A DNA stretch of 64,000 bases, from assembly GCA_024400755.1 (NCBI GenBank), contig JAKSMG010000007.1:27961-91960 (forward strand), written 5' to 3'. Source of the DNA: Bacteroidales bacterium. GTDB lineage: Bacteria; Bacteroidota; Bacteroidia; Bacteroidales; WCHB1-69. The position numbers and the translations under genes are program-made. The notes under the pieces were generated by a model that saw only the letters and a program-made list of their open reading frames with translations, had not been told where the DNA came from and did not search any database. Position 1 is the first letter of the stretch. Every line of letters begins with the position of its first letter. Of this stretch, positions 6,810 to 15,294 are shown one piece after another.

Positions 6810-7437
6810 ATTCTTTCCAATTATAGGTAGGACAATCATCATATTGGGATGCTCCTTGATTAACAACAAAATAATTACCTTTGAATAATTTGATTTCCAG
6901 TTTTCCTTGAGAAAAATCCTTCAACATTTCTGTCGGAATATTTTTGCAATTATTACAAATAACAGATTTGAAAAATTCATATTGACTTTTCCAATCAGAA
7001 TCAACAACTTTCGTAAGAGGGATAACGTATTGCTCATTGACAGAACGGATAATTTCATCAGGAATTTCGTAGAAAGTAAAATCATTGTTGTTATTACCAT
7101 CAATATTTTGAATCTTTGGTTTGACATCTACTTGAGGGAGACAATTGCCTTCCAAACCATAACAATCTTCTCCTAAAAGCCATACCATAAAACCATCTGT
7201 TTTGTATGTTCTCATATAATATCCCATATGAATACAACCAAAACCTGGTTGGATTAGATAAACATGTCCTTTATAATGAACCCATACACTTCCATCATGA
7301 GATGGTGACATTTTTTTATTTATAACATTATTGGTGGTTTGTCCTTCCATTGTTTTGGAAATTTTTTCTTTCTCGCAACTTTGGGAAAAGATTCCTATGG
7401 CAAAAATTAAACAAAGAATTATACTGATTTTTTTCAT
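6802..7437 (-). CDS. Cys-containing lipoprotein (unit B, first gene), intact family-I leader
   Basis: 211 aa. MKKISIILCLIFAIGIFSQSC is a complete lipoprotein signal peptide encoded with a seven-A tract after ATG, followed by EKEK. This is the in-frame reference for the frameshifted genes at 4745 and 17844. The mature domain contains HYKGHVYLIQPGFGC, EDCYGLEGNCLP and a CNNC motif (VICNNCKNIP), and is not recognisably similar to its paralogues apart from the leader. It is first in a three-gene operon coupled by short overlaps. Function unknown. Confidence 0.75.
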   Translation of the reverse strand: MKKISIILCLIFAIGIFSQSCEKEKISKTMEGQTTNNVINKKMSPSHDGSVWVHYKGHVYLIQPGFGCIHMGYYMRTYKTDGFMVWLLGEDCYGLEGNCLPQVDVKPKIQNIDGNNNNDFTFYEIPDEIIRSVNEQYVIPLTKVVDSDWKSQYEFFKSVICNNCKNIPTEMLKDFSQGKLEIKLFKGNYFVVNQGASQYDDCPTYNWKEYE

Positions 7438-7482
7438 GATATTAATTTTTTTAAATTGTATTATTTGTTACTATAATATTTC

Positions 7483-7960
7483 ATTGGTCTCGGGCGAAAG
7501 AAAAAAGTTGTATCTTTGCAGCCCGTTTTTGAAGTGCGTGCCTTGCGGAAACCAAAAGCCGCAAGATTGAACGAATAATACAATGCCATCGGGTGTGTTT
7601 GTGGCGGGGTTAATCATTTGTTCCGCAAAAAACAGGGTGATTGCCCCGCAGGGACACCTGACCTCTGCCGCCGGCGCATGCTATAGCGACAGAGCACTAC
7701 GCAAGAAAGTTGTTCTTTCCCAACCACTGCAGGTCGGGCAAAAAGGCGGAATCGGTGTTTGTCGGGTTATTCATAGCGTTGCTTTTTTAGAGTTTTTACA
7801 CAATAAAGAAAAGTCAGTATAAGCAGCCGTGTCAGTTTCATCTTGTTTGATAGGGCAAAGCTAAGGAAAAAAATAATTGAAAATACAAAAATTTTATTTT
7901 TTTTTACAAATCACTGATAATTAATGTATTATGTATGTTAAAAGTGTAAATATAAATCAT
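7483..7960. repeat. Leader repeat, copy 2 (unit B)
   Basis: Same organisation as copy 1, with an open frame MPSGVFVAG at 7583-7822 (79 aa) and a minus-strand -7 TAGCTTTG at 7856-7863. It is a type B variant: relative to type A it lacks one base near GGGGTTAATCATTTG and gains one near CCCCGCAGGGA, so the net length and frame are unchanged. Homology to the other copies fades around 7960. Confidence 0.85.
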
Positions 7961-8009
7961 CACCTCGGCAAAGCTGCTGAAAATGAGGAGAAGGCATCCA
8001 CAAATTTCG

Positions 8010-8210
8010 GGAGACGTCAATTTGATCTTTTGACTACTTTTCTGTCAAAATAAACGGAATTATCCCCTTCCGTCTTGTAGAGAGATTCCTCCGCTTCGCA
8101 ACGGAATGACGATGTGCCGCACATATAAGCGAGAACCTCATCGCCATTCCGAGCAGAGCGAAGAGGAATAAAGGGAACTCAACAAGACTAAACAGGATAA
8201 TTCTGAAAAA
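8010..8210. repeat. Mosaic of repeat fragments
   Basis: 8019-8046 (TTGATCTTTTGACTACTTTTC) matches the right end of the GC-rich element at 23496-23936. 8050-8210 matches the two ends of the dispersed repeat (CGGAATTATCCCCTTCCGTC, TCGCCATTCCGAGC, AGGATAATTCTG). No gene is supported in 7961-8266; it appears to be a graveyard of repeats between units B and C. Confidence 0.6.
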
Positions 8211-8213
8211 AAA

Positions 8214-8239
8214 ACGAGCCGCGGGAAGGTGCGGCTCGT
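8214..8239 (-). terminator. Hairpin closing unit C
   Basis: ACGAGCCGC pairs with GCGGCTCGT. On the minus strand it is followed by a run of T, so it is a conventional rho-independent terminator for the 8267-9468 operon. The stem sequence differs from the CGGGCGGCG type. Confidence 0.8.
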
Positions 8240-8266
8240 GGGGAAAAACAAATTTATTGATAATTG

Positions 8267-8875
8267 TTATTTCCAACTGTCTCTCATATCAAAATTTATG
8301 TAATATGCTTGGATCTTTTTTGAACTAATATTTCTGATTTTAACTACATTTGATGCTGTTTTTTTATTGATAGGCTTATTAAGTACACCTTGGAATGTAG
8401 CCCAGTAAATAAAAATAGTAAAATCTGAAGTGTAATAAGTTTGATAGAAAGATAGGCTGTCAAAATTCAAAATGTTTTTATTGTTAATCAAATCTGATAA
8501 TACTATAGATGAGTCTATACAATAACTTGAAGAATCTCCTAACTTCGACAATAATCCTTCATTAAAAGCTGAACATGCGCTTGTATCAATGGGTTTAACA
8601 AGGTAATTGTTTTTGAAAATTAAGGGATTAAATTTATATCCTGCTGTAGAGTCTGCATTTCTAGATTTATCAATGGCGAGATACATTTTGGTTCCAGAAT
8701 CCGTTGAGTAAAGATGTGGAAATTCATTTAGTCCGTATTTGATTATTTTTTTTTCAATTTTGTTTTTAGAAACAGGGGAAGGTTCTGAAACTCCTAATAT
8801 CAGATTGACGATATTGCAGCTATTCATTAGTAACAGCAATTGAAATGTAAAACAAATAGCAATTGTACGTTTCAT
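8267..8875 (-). CDS. Hypothetical lipoprotein (unit C, second gene)
   Basis: 202 aa. The signal MKRTIAICFTFQLLLLMNSC has its lipobox Cys at residue 20. The mature part has no CxxC motif. Its C-terminal third (SDFTIFIYWATFQGVLNK, then KIQAYYINFD) has a strand pattern that loosely resembles the unit E partner at 11621 (SNFYLFVEWYWVYPEAG), so the two may be distant relatives. It is separated from the upstream lipoprotein gene by 5 bp. No function recognised. Confidence 0.65.
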   Translation of the reverse strand: MKRTIAICFTFQLLLLMNSCNIVNLILGVSEPSPVSKNKIEKKIIKYGLNEFPHLYSTDSGTKMYLAIDKSRNADSTAGYKFNPLIFKNNYLVKPIDTSACSAFNEGLLSKLGDSSSYCIDSSIVLSDLINNKNILNFDSLSFYQTYYTSDFTIFIYWATFQGVLNKPINKKTASNVVKIRNISSKKIQAYYINFDMRDSWK

Positions 8876-8880
8876 TTTGA

Positions 8881-9468
8881 TTATAAAGCGTCAATATCTA
8901 CAATGACAGATCCGAATGATTTATATTTCATTCCATTGAAATCGACTTCTTCTTCTTTTTCAATAAAATCATATTCGTTGTCAATGATTGTAATAGAATT
9001 ATACTTTAATCCAGCATCTTTTAATGCTTCTTCTGGCAACGATAATGGAGCATCAATGCCAAATTCTTTTTCAAAGTAGTCTTTTTTTTCAAGGATATAA
9101 GCTTTGGCATGTCCTTTGTCAAGAATATTAAATAAAATAATGCTGTGATCTTTATCACTGGGATTGTCAGCTAAATAATTTTTTGTTTTTAAATCTGGAA
9201 ACCATTCAAAGTCACAGAATTCGCAACAATATTCACAACCGCAATATTTGTGGTCCCTAGGACGATCAGTTGTGGATCTGTGAAGTGTTACTTTAAAAAT
9301 CAGCAAATTAATAGTTCCTGTTGGCTTACTTGATTTGACATTCGAAGTGTATGGTTGTTCCATAGTATTTGTTTTCGTTATTTTTTCCTTATTGCATGCG
9401 AAAATACAAGCAGCAACAACAGCTAAAAATAATACAGCTATGGATATTCTAAAAATATTTTTTTTCAT
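8881..9468 (-). CDS. Cys-rich lipoprotein (unit C, first gene), family-II leader
   Basis: 195 aa. The leader MKKNIFRISIAVLFLAVVAA then CIFACNKEK is nearly identical to that of the gene at 12992, with lipobox cysteine in FAC. The mature domain contains a dense cysteine cluster (KYCGCEYCCEFCDFEW, about residues 74-89: six Cys in 16 residues), which suggests metal binding or disulfide chemistry, then an acidic C-terminal half without Cys. Unlike the other units it is not preceded by the leader repeat. Function unknown. Confidence 0.7.
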   Translation of the reverse strand: MKKNIFRISIAVLFLAVVAACIFACNKEKITKTNTMEQPYTSNVKSSKPTGTINLLIFKVTLHRSTTDRPRDHKYCGCEYCCEFCDFEWFPDLKTKNYLADNPSDKDHSIILFNILDKGHAKAYILEKKDYFEKEFGIDAPLSLPEEALKDAGLKYNSITIIDNEYDFIEKEEEVDFNGMKYKSFGSVIVDIDAL

Positions 9469-9502
9469 AATGATCTAATTTAATGATTGTGTTATTCTGT
9501 AA

Positions 9503-9703
9503 ATTCAAGATAGAAGTGCGACAAACCCGCAAAACCATTTATGTACTCAATTTGTTTTTGAATGTGATGAGGTTGAAAATGTAAATGGAAAAATTGTTTC
9601 CAGTGCCATCAACAAAACATATTATGGTCCAGATGACAGCTATAATATGGAAGAATTTGATAACCATAAACATGATACGGTATATTATTCTTGTGGTAAA
9701 TAA
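9503..9703 (+). pseudogene. 3' remnant of a plus-strand gene
   Basis: An open frame of 66 codons without a start codon, ending NHKHDTVYYSCGK and TAA at 9701. The interior reads THLCTQFVFECDE-like sequence with ordinary codon use and two Cys; it looks like the tail of a small secreted protein rather than noise. It lies where the leader repeat of unit C would be expected, so a rearrangement probably replaced the repeat and left this fragment. 9704-9766 is AT-rich spacer. Confidence 0.4.
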
Positions 9704-9766
9704 TGATATGTTTTTAATGTCTTCAAAATGAATCCATAATTCAACTCTCTCTTTTCCTTATAAAAG

Positions 9767-9788
9767 CGGGCGGCGTTCACGCCGCCCG
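9767..9788 (-). terminator. GC-rich hairpin closing unit D
   Basis: CGGGCGGCG and CGCCGCCCG around TTCA, near-identical to the hairpin at 5286. It lies 100 bp past the membrane protein gene at 9892. Confidence 0.65.
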
Positions 9789-9891
9789 TGGGGAAATGAT
9801 CTACAAAAAAATCCTATTTTGATTTGTCAAGTCCAATAAGTTGTTTATTTTTGACCTATGTGTTAGATTTTTTAGATTTTCGTAAATAGAT

Positions 9892-10335
9892 TTATTCCAT
9901 GTGTCCAATAAGGTTTGAAAAACAGAAAATGGTGAGGGATTCTCTATAAACAAGCATTACAATGGTCTCTTTCCAATTTTTTTTGACGATGCAAATAATG
10001 ATATAGACCAAGGAAATTAAGCTGGCAATAAGATAAATAATTTCTTTTCCGGGGTACTTGGCCTTTGTGAAAACAAAAGCTAACAATACCATTATTTTAG
10101 TAATTAATGATAATATAAACATTAATTCGTTAATTTGCTGTTCCTTTGTCTTAATGGAATAATGATTATGATTCAAAATGCAAATTAGAGTGATGGCAAT
10201 GATGAATAGAAAGCCTGTTAATGTCATTAAGCCATTTAACTGAAATGTGTGTAATGTTAGGGTAATAATGACAAAAACAATGAAAAGAAGATATTCAATG
10301 AAGTCCTTCTTGTTTGGTTTGATAAAATTTTTCAT
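9892..10335 (-). CDS. Small integral membrane protein (unit D, second gene)
   Basis: 147 aa with four to five hydrophobic segments: YLLFIVFVIITLTL, LMTLTGFLFIIAITLICIL, LMFILSLITKIMVLLAFVF, IIYLIASLISLVYIIICIV and a weaker C-terminal stretch. Charged residues are concentrated at the N-terminus and between segments. No family recognised. It follows the lipoprotein gene at 11100 by 27 bp and is the only polytopic membrane protein in the array. Confidence 0.6.
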   Translation of the reverse strand: MKNFIKPNKKDFIEYLLFIVFVIITLTLHTFQLNGLMTLTGFLFIIAITLICILNHNHYSIKTKEQQINELMFILSLITKIMVLLAFVFTKAKYPGKEIIYLIASLISLVYIIICIVKKNWKETIVMLVYRESLTIFCFSNLIGHME

Positions 10336-10362
10336 AGTATCATTTTTTATATTAATTTATGT

Positions 10363-11100
10363 TTAATCAAGATCAATCCAGGGGTCCGCGCTTTCGGGGT
10401 GTGGATCTTGGCAAACGTGATGTTTCGGTTTAAATGTTGCGAACCATGAGCAGTCGGCCACTATTGCGGCCATGCCGACAATAGGATCAGATAGAAAAAT
10501 AGCTGTAAGTACGGGAGAACTAAAAATATCGTAGAGTTTCCATCCTACACAATTATCAAGTCTTTGTCCCCAAGAAATGTTTGCACGCATCTCAAGACTA
10601 TAGTAAACAAAATATTTAGAAATTGATATTATTTCAAGATAAGTATTTTGTAACTTTAAATCACTGATGTGATTAATGACATGTTCCTCTGCTTTTATCG
10701 CATTAATGAGTATTGTTTCGGGATTTTTGTCGAAGATAAATATTCCAAGTAGTGACTGCAAATATTTAGAGTCAATTTTTTCACAGATACTTTTGTCCAA
10801 TGTTGGGTATTGAATTAAATATGTCAAATTTTTCGCATCTTGTTCAAAAACTTCCAAGTGCTCCTCATACCATGGATTTTCACAAAGGATAGCCACTTTT
10901 TCAAGGTATTGTTTAATTCCAACGGCATATTCGTCGAATGGATTAATTGAACTTTGGCAACTGTAAAGTTGCGGTAAAGTGGCTTCGGTTGTTTCTGCGG
11001 ATTCTTTCACCACCTTTTCCTTATTGCAGGAAAAAACGGCAACGGCAACGGCGGCAACTAAAACGGCAACACAACTTATTCTTAAAATAGTTCTTTTCAT
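10363..11100 (-). CDS. Lipoprotein (unit D, first gene), family-III leader
   Basis: 245 aa. The leader MKRTILRISCVAVLVAAVAV then AVFSCNKEKVVK is identical at protein level to that of the gene at 15942. DNA identity covers about 140 bp, from the upstream spacer through the signal peptide, and ends abruptly after VVK. The mature domain is largely helical in appearance (KAEEHVINHISDLKLQ) with Cys at wide spacing and an acidic Asp-rich tail, and shows no similarity to the 15942 product. It is preceded by leader repeat copy 3. Function unknown. Confidence 0.72.
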   Translation of the reverse strand: MKRTILRISCVAVLVAAVAVAVFSCNKEKVVKESAETTEATLPQLYSCQSSINPFDEYAVGIKQYLEKVAILCENPWYEEHLEVFEQDAKNLTYLIQYPTLDKSICEKIDSKYLQSLLGIFIFDKNPETILINAIKAEEHVINHISDLKLQNTYLEIISISKYFVYYSLEMRANISWGQRLDNCVGWKLYDIFSSPVLTAIFLSDPIVGMAAIVADCSWFATFKPKHHVCQDPHPESADPWIDLD

Positions 11101-11145
11101 AATGTCTTATATTTTGTATTATTCTAATTTTTTGAATTTTATGGT

Positions 11146-11524
11146 ATGGTCTCGGGCGAAAGAAAAAGTAGTATCTTTGCAACCCGTTTTTGAAGTGCGT
11201 GCCTTGCGGAAACCGAAAGCCGCAAGATTGAACGAATAATACAATGCCATCGGGTGTTTTTGTAGTGGGGTTAATCATTTGTTCCGCAAAAAACAGGGTG
11301 ATTGCCCCGCGGGGACACCTGACCTCTGCCGCCGGCGCACGCTATAGCGCCAGAGCACTACCCAAGAAAGTTGTTCTTTCCCAACCACTGCAGGTCGGGC
11401 AAAAAGGTGGAATCGGTGTTTGTTTATTCATAATGTCACTTTTTTTTAATTCTACAGGATAGAGAAAAGGCGGTATGAGCAGCCGTGTCAGTTTCATCTT
11501 GTTTGATAGGGCAAAGTTAAGGGA
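11146..11524. repeat. Leader repeat, copy 3 (unit D)
   Basis: Carries all landmarks from GGTCTCGGGCGAAAG to the minus-strand -7 TAACTTTG (11512-11519), with the plus-strand open frame at 11244-11462 (72 aa). Type B. It is the shortest copy: homology stops just after the -7 element, so the AT-rich tail with the upstream TTTG is missing and the promoter may be weaker. The hairpin segment CTCTG/CAGAG encloses a second stem GGCGC/GCGCC that differs from copy 4, where CTCTGCCG pairs with CGGCAGAG. Confidence 0.82.
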
Positions 11525-11570
11525 AATTTTTTTAAAGTCAAGAGGAAAAGAAAATTTTTTGCGAAAAAAT

Positions 11571-11592
11571 GAGCTGCGGGAAAACGCAGCTC
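11571..11592 (-). terminator. Hairpin closing unit E
   Basis: GAGCTGCG pairs with CGCAGCTC; on the minus strand it is followed by a T run. It is analogous in position to the hairpin at 8214. Confidence 0.75.
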
Positions 11593-11620
11593 GTTGGAAA
11601 AATAATCAATTAGTTCTTGC

Positions 11621-12262
11621 TCAATCTAAAACGACAGGTGTTCCTTTGATATTCGTATTGTGAACCTTAACCAGAGTTACTTCGGGATTTAGGGCGCAAA
11701 TACTATCCATCCTTTTCAATACGTTGTATCCTGCTTCTGGATAGACCCAGTACCATTCTACAAAAAGATAAAAATTACTTTTAGGTAACTTCTCTATGGT
11801 GAGTCGGGAATTATCCAATAAACGGATGTCGTTTTTCCGTAAAAATTGAACCAGATTTCGATTTAAACATAATCCAATGGTCTTTTTGTTTGAAGAATTT
11901 TTGTTTCCCCAAATTGTCATTGGATAACGATTTACAGTATAGTTGCCAGCCAACAATTCGGATAGATTGGAACAATAACTGCTAAGACATTTGGTGAACA
12001 GCACTGGGCGGCCTAAACTGTCAAAGCAGTAGGTGGGCTGTCTTTCCCCAAGGTCAAGAGTGTCTTTGTTAAGATAGGCGACAAATGGTGTTTTATTGAT
12101 GCTGATAAATTTTGCCGTGTATTCAAAGAATTTATTTTCTTCTGAAACTACAATGTTTTCGCCAGTGTATTCCTCACCGATGTGTTTCATTTGCTGACGT
12201 GAGCATGATGATACACAGAACAGAAGAATTGAAAGAAAAAATATTGATTTTTTTATATTCAT
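11621..12262 (-). CDS. Hypothetical lipoprotein (unit E, second gene)
   Basis: 213 aa. The signal MNIKKSIFFLSILLFCVSSC has its lipobox Cys at residue 20. It has Cys pairs TKCLSSYC and later single Cys residues; the C-terminal third (SNFYLFVEWYWVYPEAGYNV) may be a thioredoxin-like strand-helix, with the redox motif absent. It follows the first gene by 7 bp. Possibly related to the unit C partner at 8267. No function recognised. Confidence 0.65.
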   Translation of the reverse strand: MNIKKSIFFLSILLFCVSSCSRQQMKHIGEEYTGENIVVSEENKFFEYTAKFISINKTPFVAYLNKDTLDLGERQPTYCFDSLGRPVLFTKCLSSYCSNLSELLAGNYTVNRYPMTIWGNKNSSNKKTIGLCLNRNLVQFLRKNDIRLLDNSRLTIEKLPKSNFYLFVEWYWVYPEAGYNVLKRMDSICALNPEVTLVKVHNTNIKGTPVVLD

Positions 12263-12269
12263 AGCAACT

Positions 12270-12992
12270 TTACTTAATCCATTTGTCTAACTCGATGTAC
12301 CAAAATAGAACGTCATCGTAGGAGTAAAGCGGGTATTTACCTGCTGGAATGCATTGATTTTCAGGAAGAATTCCAAGATTATATGCTAATTCAGAATCTA
12401 AGGCAAACGACTGTTCAACAATATAGCTATCTGATTGAAATAAATCTTTGAATTCGCCAAGTTTTGTTTTGTCAACCATAAAGCACAGTACTTTTTTATT
12501 TGAGATTTGACCAGCTTCAAAACTAACGATTGCACCGTCGAAAAAATCAGAGCTGTGAAAATCTTCGACATTAAGACCTATTTTGCCATCTGAGTTTTTG
12601 CAAAATAATAAATTATCATTTCCTTTACCTCCCATGACAATACGTCCACCAACTTCTCTAATGCTTTTGATTTCGCATATCGGACACCCTGGTTCACAAC
12701 TTGTTTCCGAATAATGGTATATACCCCAAAGAATGTCCTTTTCGGTTTTGTGCATACATCCAGACATATATGTAACAATGTATTGTTTGCCGACTTCTAA
12801 TTTAACGCCCATTGCTGAGATGAATGCTAATATTTGTTGAGGTGTAGCTTGTTTTTCTTGAGAAATTATTGGTTGTGAAGATGTTCGATTTATTGTTTTC
12901 GTTACTTTTTCCTTATTGCATGCGAAGATACAGGCAGCAACCACTGCTATAAGTAATACGGCTATGGATATTCTAAAAAGGTTCTTTTTCAT
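12270..12992 (-). CDS. Cys-rich lipoprotein (unit E, first gene), family-II leader
   Basis: 240 aa. The leader MKKNLFRISIAVLLIAVVAA then CIFACNKEKVTK is near-identical to that of the gene at 9468. The mature domain has SCEPGCPICEIK (about residues 92-103), with CxxxCxxC spacing, plus further single Cys. Near the C-terminus, LGILPENQCIPAGKYPLYSY resembles the tail segment of the genes at 4109 and 17211, so families I and II share a C-terminal domain despite different leaders. Preceded by leader repeat copy 4. Function unknown. Confidence 0.72.
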   Translation of the reverse strand: MKKNLFRISIAVLLIAVVAACIFACNKEKVTKTINRTSSQPIISQEKQATPQQILAFISAMGVKLEVGKQYIVTYMSGCMHKTEKDILWGIYHYSETSCEPGCPICEIKSIREVGGRIVMGGKGNDNLLFCKNSDGKIGLNVEDFHSSDFFDGAIVSFEAGQISNKKVLCFMVDKTKLGEFKDLFQSDSYIVEQSFALDSELAYNLGILPENQCIPAGKYPLYSYDDVLFWYIELDKWIK

Positions 12993-13037
12993 AATGATTT
13001 AATTTAATGATTGTATTATTTGTTACTAAAATATTTT

Positions 13038-13575
13038 ATTGGTCTCGGGCGAAAGAAAAAGTTGTATCTTTGCAACCCGTTTTTTGAAGTGCGTGCCTTG
13101 CGGAAACCAATTAGCCGCAAGATTGAACGAATAATACAATGCCATCGGGTGTGTTTGTGGCGGGGTTAATCATTTGTTCCGCAAAAAACAGGGTGATTGC
13201 CCCGCGGGGACACCTGACCTCTGCCGCCGGCACACGCTGTAACGGCAGAGCACTACACAAGAAAGTTGTTCTTTCCCAACCACTGCAGGTCGGGCGAAAA
13301 GGCGGAATCGGTGTTCGTTGGGTTATTCATAGCGTTGCTTTTTTATAGTTTTACACAATAGAGAAAAGTCAGTATGAGTAGCCGAGTTTGTTTCATCTTG
13401 TTTGATGTGGCAAAGCTAAGAAAAAAATAATTGAAAATACAAAAATTTTATTTTTTGCCAATATATTGATAATTAATATATTACGTATGTTAAAAAGTGT
13501 GAATATAAATTTTTACTTTGGCAAAATTTGCAAAAAATGGGAAAATCAAGATGGAAATCAAAAATTGAATGTCTC
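13038..13575. repeat. Leader repeat, copy 4 (unit E)
   Basis: A full-length type B copy with plus-strand open frame 13139-13348 (69 aa) and minus-strand -7 TAGCTTTG at 13411-13418. The perfect 8-bp stem CTCTGCCG/CGGCAGAG is present. The AT-rich tail 13430-13575 is almost identical to that of copies 5 and 6, extending the shared block to TGGAAATCAAAAATTGAATG just before the next hairpin. Confidence 0.87.
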
Positions 13576-13599
13576 AATGCTTGGTAATATTATGAATAG

Positions 13600-13621
13600 C
13601 GGGCGGCCGTTAAGCCGCCCG
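13600..13621 (-). terminator. GC-rich hairpin closing unit F
   Basis: CGGGCGGC and GCCGCCCG around CGTTAA, 10 bp past the DUF1573 gene; a variant of the CGGGCGGCG hairpin. Confidence 0.7.
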
Positions 13622-13631
13622 AATGGAAAAT

Positions 13632-14018
13632 TTATTTTTTTACATATCCTTTGATTCTCAAGACTTTTTGAGGTTCATTCTTTGCATTGGACTTTACCAC
13701 GATTGTTTTTTGGAAACTGCCTTCATTACCGGCGTTATAAACAACTTTGATTTTATCGCTTTTCCCGGGAGGTAGTGGTTTGGCATTCCATTTGGGAATG
13801 GTACATCCGCAGGAAGAGAATGCATTATACAGCACCAATGGGCCGTTTCCCGTATTCTTGTAGTGGAAATAGCAAACAGCTTCCTTCCCTTGTTGAACGG
13901 TGTCGTAATTGCGAATAGTTTCAGTAAATTCAATTGCAGCTTCCTTTACCTTTTGTGCTGAAGCAGAATAGGCTGATAGCAGCAAAATAAACGTGGTGAT
14001 AAAAATTAGCCTTTTCAT
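13632..14018 (-). CDS. DUF1573 domain protein, secreted (unit F, third gene)
   Basis: 128 aa from MKRLIFITTFILLLSAYSAS then AQK, a type I signal peptide. DTVQQGKEAVCYFHYKNTGN, FSSCGCTIPKWNAKPLPPGK and GSFQKTIVVKSNAKN follow the DUF1573 pattern: an Ig-like or MSP-like sandwich with the conserved SCGCT and PPGxS motifs. It is found widely in Bacteroidota, usually exported, role unknown. The start overlaps the upstream TlpA-like stop as ATGA. The co-occurring thioredoxin gene may act on its CxC. Confidence 0.88.
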   Translation of the reverse strand: MKRLIFITTFILLLSAYSASAQKVKEAAIEFTETIRNYDTVQQGKEAVCYFHYKNTGNGPLVLYNAFSSCGCTIPKWNAKPLPPGKSDKIKVVYNAGNEGSFQKTIVVKSNAKNEPQKVLRIKGYVKK

Positions 14019-15241
14019 TTTCTTTTGTGTTTGGATTCCCATTTTTGTTTTGCCTTCAGCACTTCCGAATAATCTCCCAAATTATTGGTTTTCAATACTA
14101 TTTTTTTGTTAGGAGATATAAGGTAGTATTGGGGCATGTAGTAGATATTGATAAGTTTGCCCATTCCCTTGGCGTGGTAGATTATGTCGTAGGCATTGTA
14201 TTTTTCGGCTGTTTCAGATAATTTCTCCGAATTGTCGGAAATGGCGTTGATGGACATGATCTTAATCCCATTAGATTCAAGAATACGTTGCCCGTGTTCT
14301 GCTTTTTCTTTTGAGGAAGCAGCTATCCATTCAATACAGGAGCGACAGGAAAACCACCAAAAGTCAAGTAGAAGCCAGCCATTTTCCTTAGTTATGGCAG
14401 TTGTGTCACCAGCCAAGGACACAATGGGAAAGTCAAGCACTCGCCGAGTGAGAGACGAGGAATTTGTTTCTTCATCGAAAGACCAAGAATAGGGTGGTCT
14501 TTCATCATTATGTCTTGAGCAATTAGCATATTGGGGATTATTAAAATCAAAAATTTCTTTGATTAAATCGACTGAATCTACGAAAGAATAGTCAATATAA
14601 TAGTCTTCTTTCCAAGAACGGATGCTTTCGGGAGTGGGATTGGCACAAATATGGTCGATGAGTCCTGTTGAGGTATTGAAGTAGTAATCAACAATATGGA
14701 AGTTAGGAATATCGTATTTTTTTGTGGTTTGATTATACCAAAAATGGTTTTTGAAATCTCTTTGTATAATTTGGTATTTTACATTATTGATAAGCGTGTC
14801 CCGAATACTCGAAAAAGTATAAAAGTAATGTTTGGAATAAGGGTATAGAAAAGATTCAAAATATTGAATTCCACCTGTAATTTCTTGATCATGAAATATT
14901 TGATAAAAATCACCATTAACAGCACCGACCATTAACTCATTATCCCAAATATTTACCATATATACACTATCTTTGGTAAATTTATAGTAACGTCCCCATT
15001 CCGAATTCAGATATGCCTCAAATTCATTGTTTCTTACAATCATGTAATTTGCGTCATTAATGGTATCAGAATTGATATGACGGATATGAATAACGGCATT
15101 TTTGTCGCGGTTAGCCATGAATTCGTAAACAATTTTACGCCACAAAGCCGTAGCTTCTTTCGAATAAGAAGTTTCTTGTGCTTTCACGTTGAAAAAACTG
15201 AAACACAACGAGAAAAAAATAAAGATGACGTTTCTTTTCAT
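14015..15241 (-). CDS. TlpA-like thioredoxin-domain protein (unit F, second gene)
   Basis: 408 aa with a signal peptide (MKRNVIFIFFSLCFSFFNVK then AQE). The N-terminal 260 residues are an unassigned strand-rich domain, similar in style to outer-membrane LolA/DUF-type domains that precede TlpA modules in Bacteroidota. The C-terminal part has WLLLDFWWFSCRSCIEW, an AhpC/TSA-like CxxC site with CRSC, and IYYMPQYYLISPNKKIV as cis-Pro loop and strand. It is likely a periplasmic thiol-disulfide oxidoreductase; the partner could be the upstream lipoprotein. Confidence 0.82.
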   Translation of the reverse strand: MKRNVIFIFFSLCFSFFNVKAQETSYSKEATALWRKIVYEFMANRDKNAVIHIRHINSDTINDANYMIVRNNEFEAYLNSEWGRYYKFTKDSVYMVNIWDNELMVGAVNGDFYQIFHDQEITGGIQYFESFLYPYSKHYFYTFSSIRDTLINNVKYQIIQRDFKNHFWYNQTTKKYDIPNFHIVDYYFNTSTGLIDHICANPTPESIRSWKEDYYIDYSFVDSVDLIKEIFDFNNPQYANCSRHNDERPPYSWSFDEETNSSSLTRRVLDFPIVSLAGDTTAITKENGWLLLDFWWFSCRSCIEWIAASSKEKAEHGQRILESNGIKIMSINAISDNSEKLSETAEKYNAYDIIYHAKGMGKLINIYYMPQYYLISPNKKIVLKTNNLGDYSEVLKAKQKWESKHKRK

Positions 15242-15294
15242 AGGAAGAAAACATTAGTGGGAGAAGGTATTTTCCCCCCACTAATCCATAGCTT

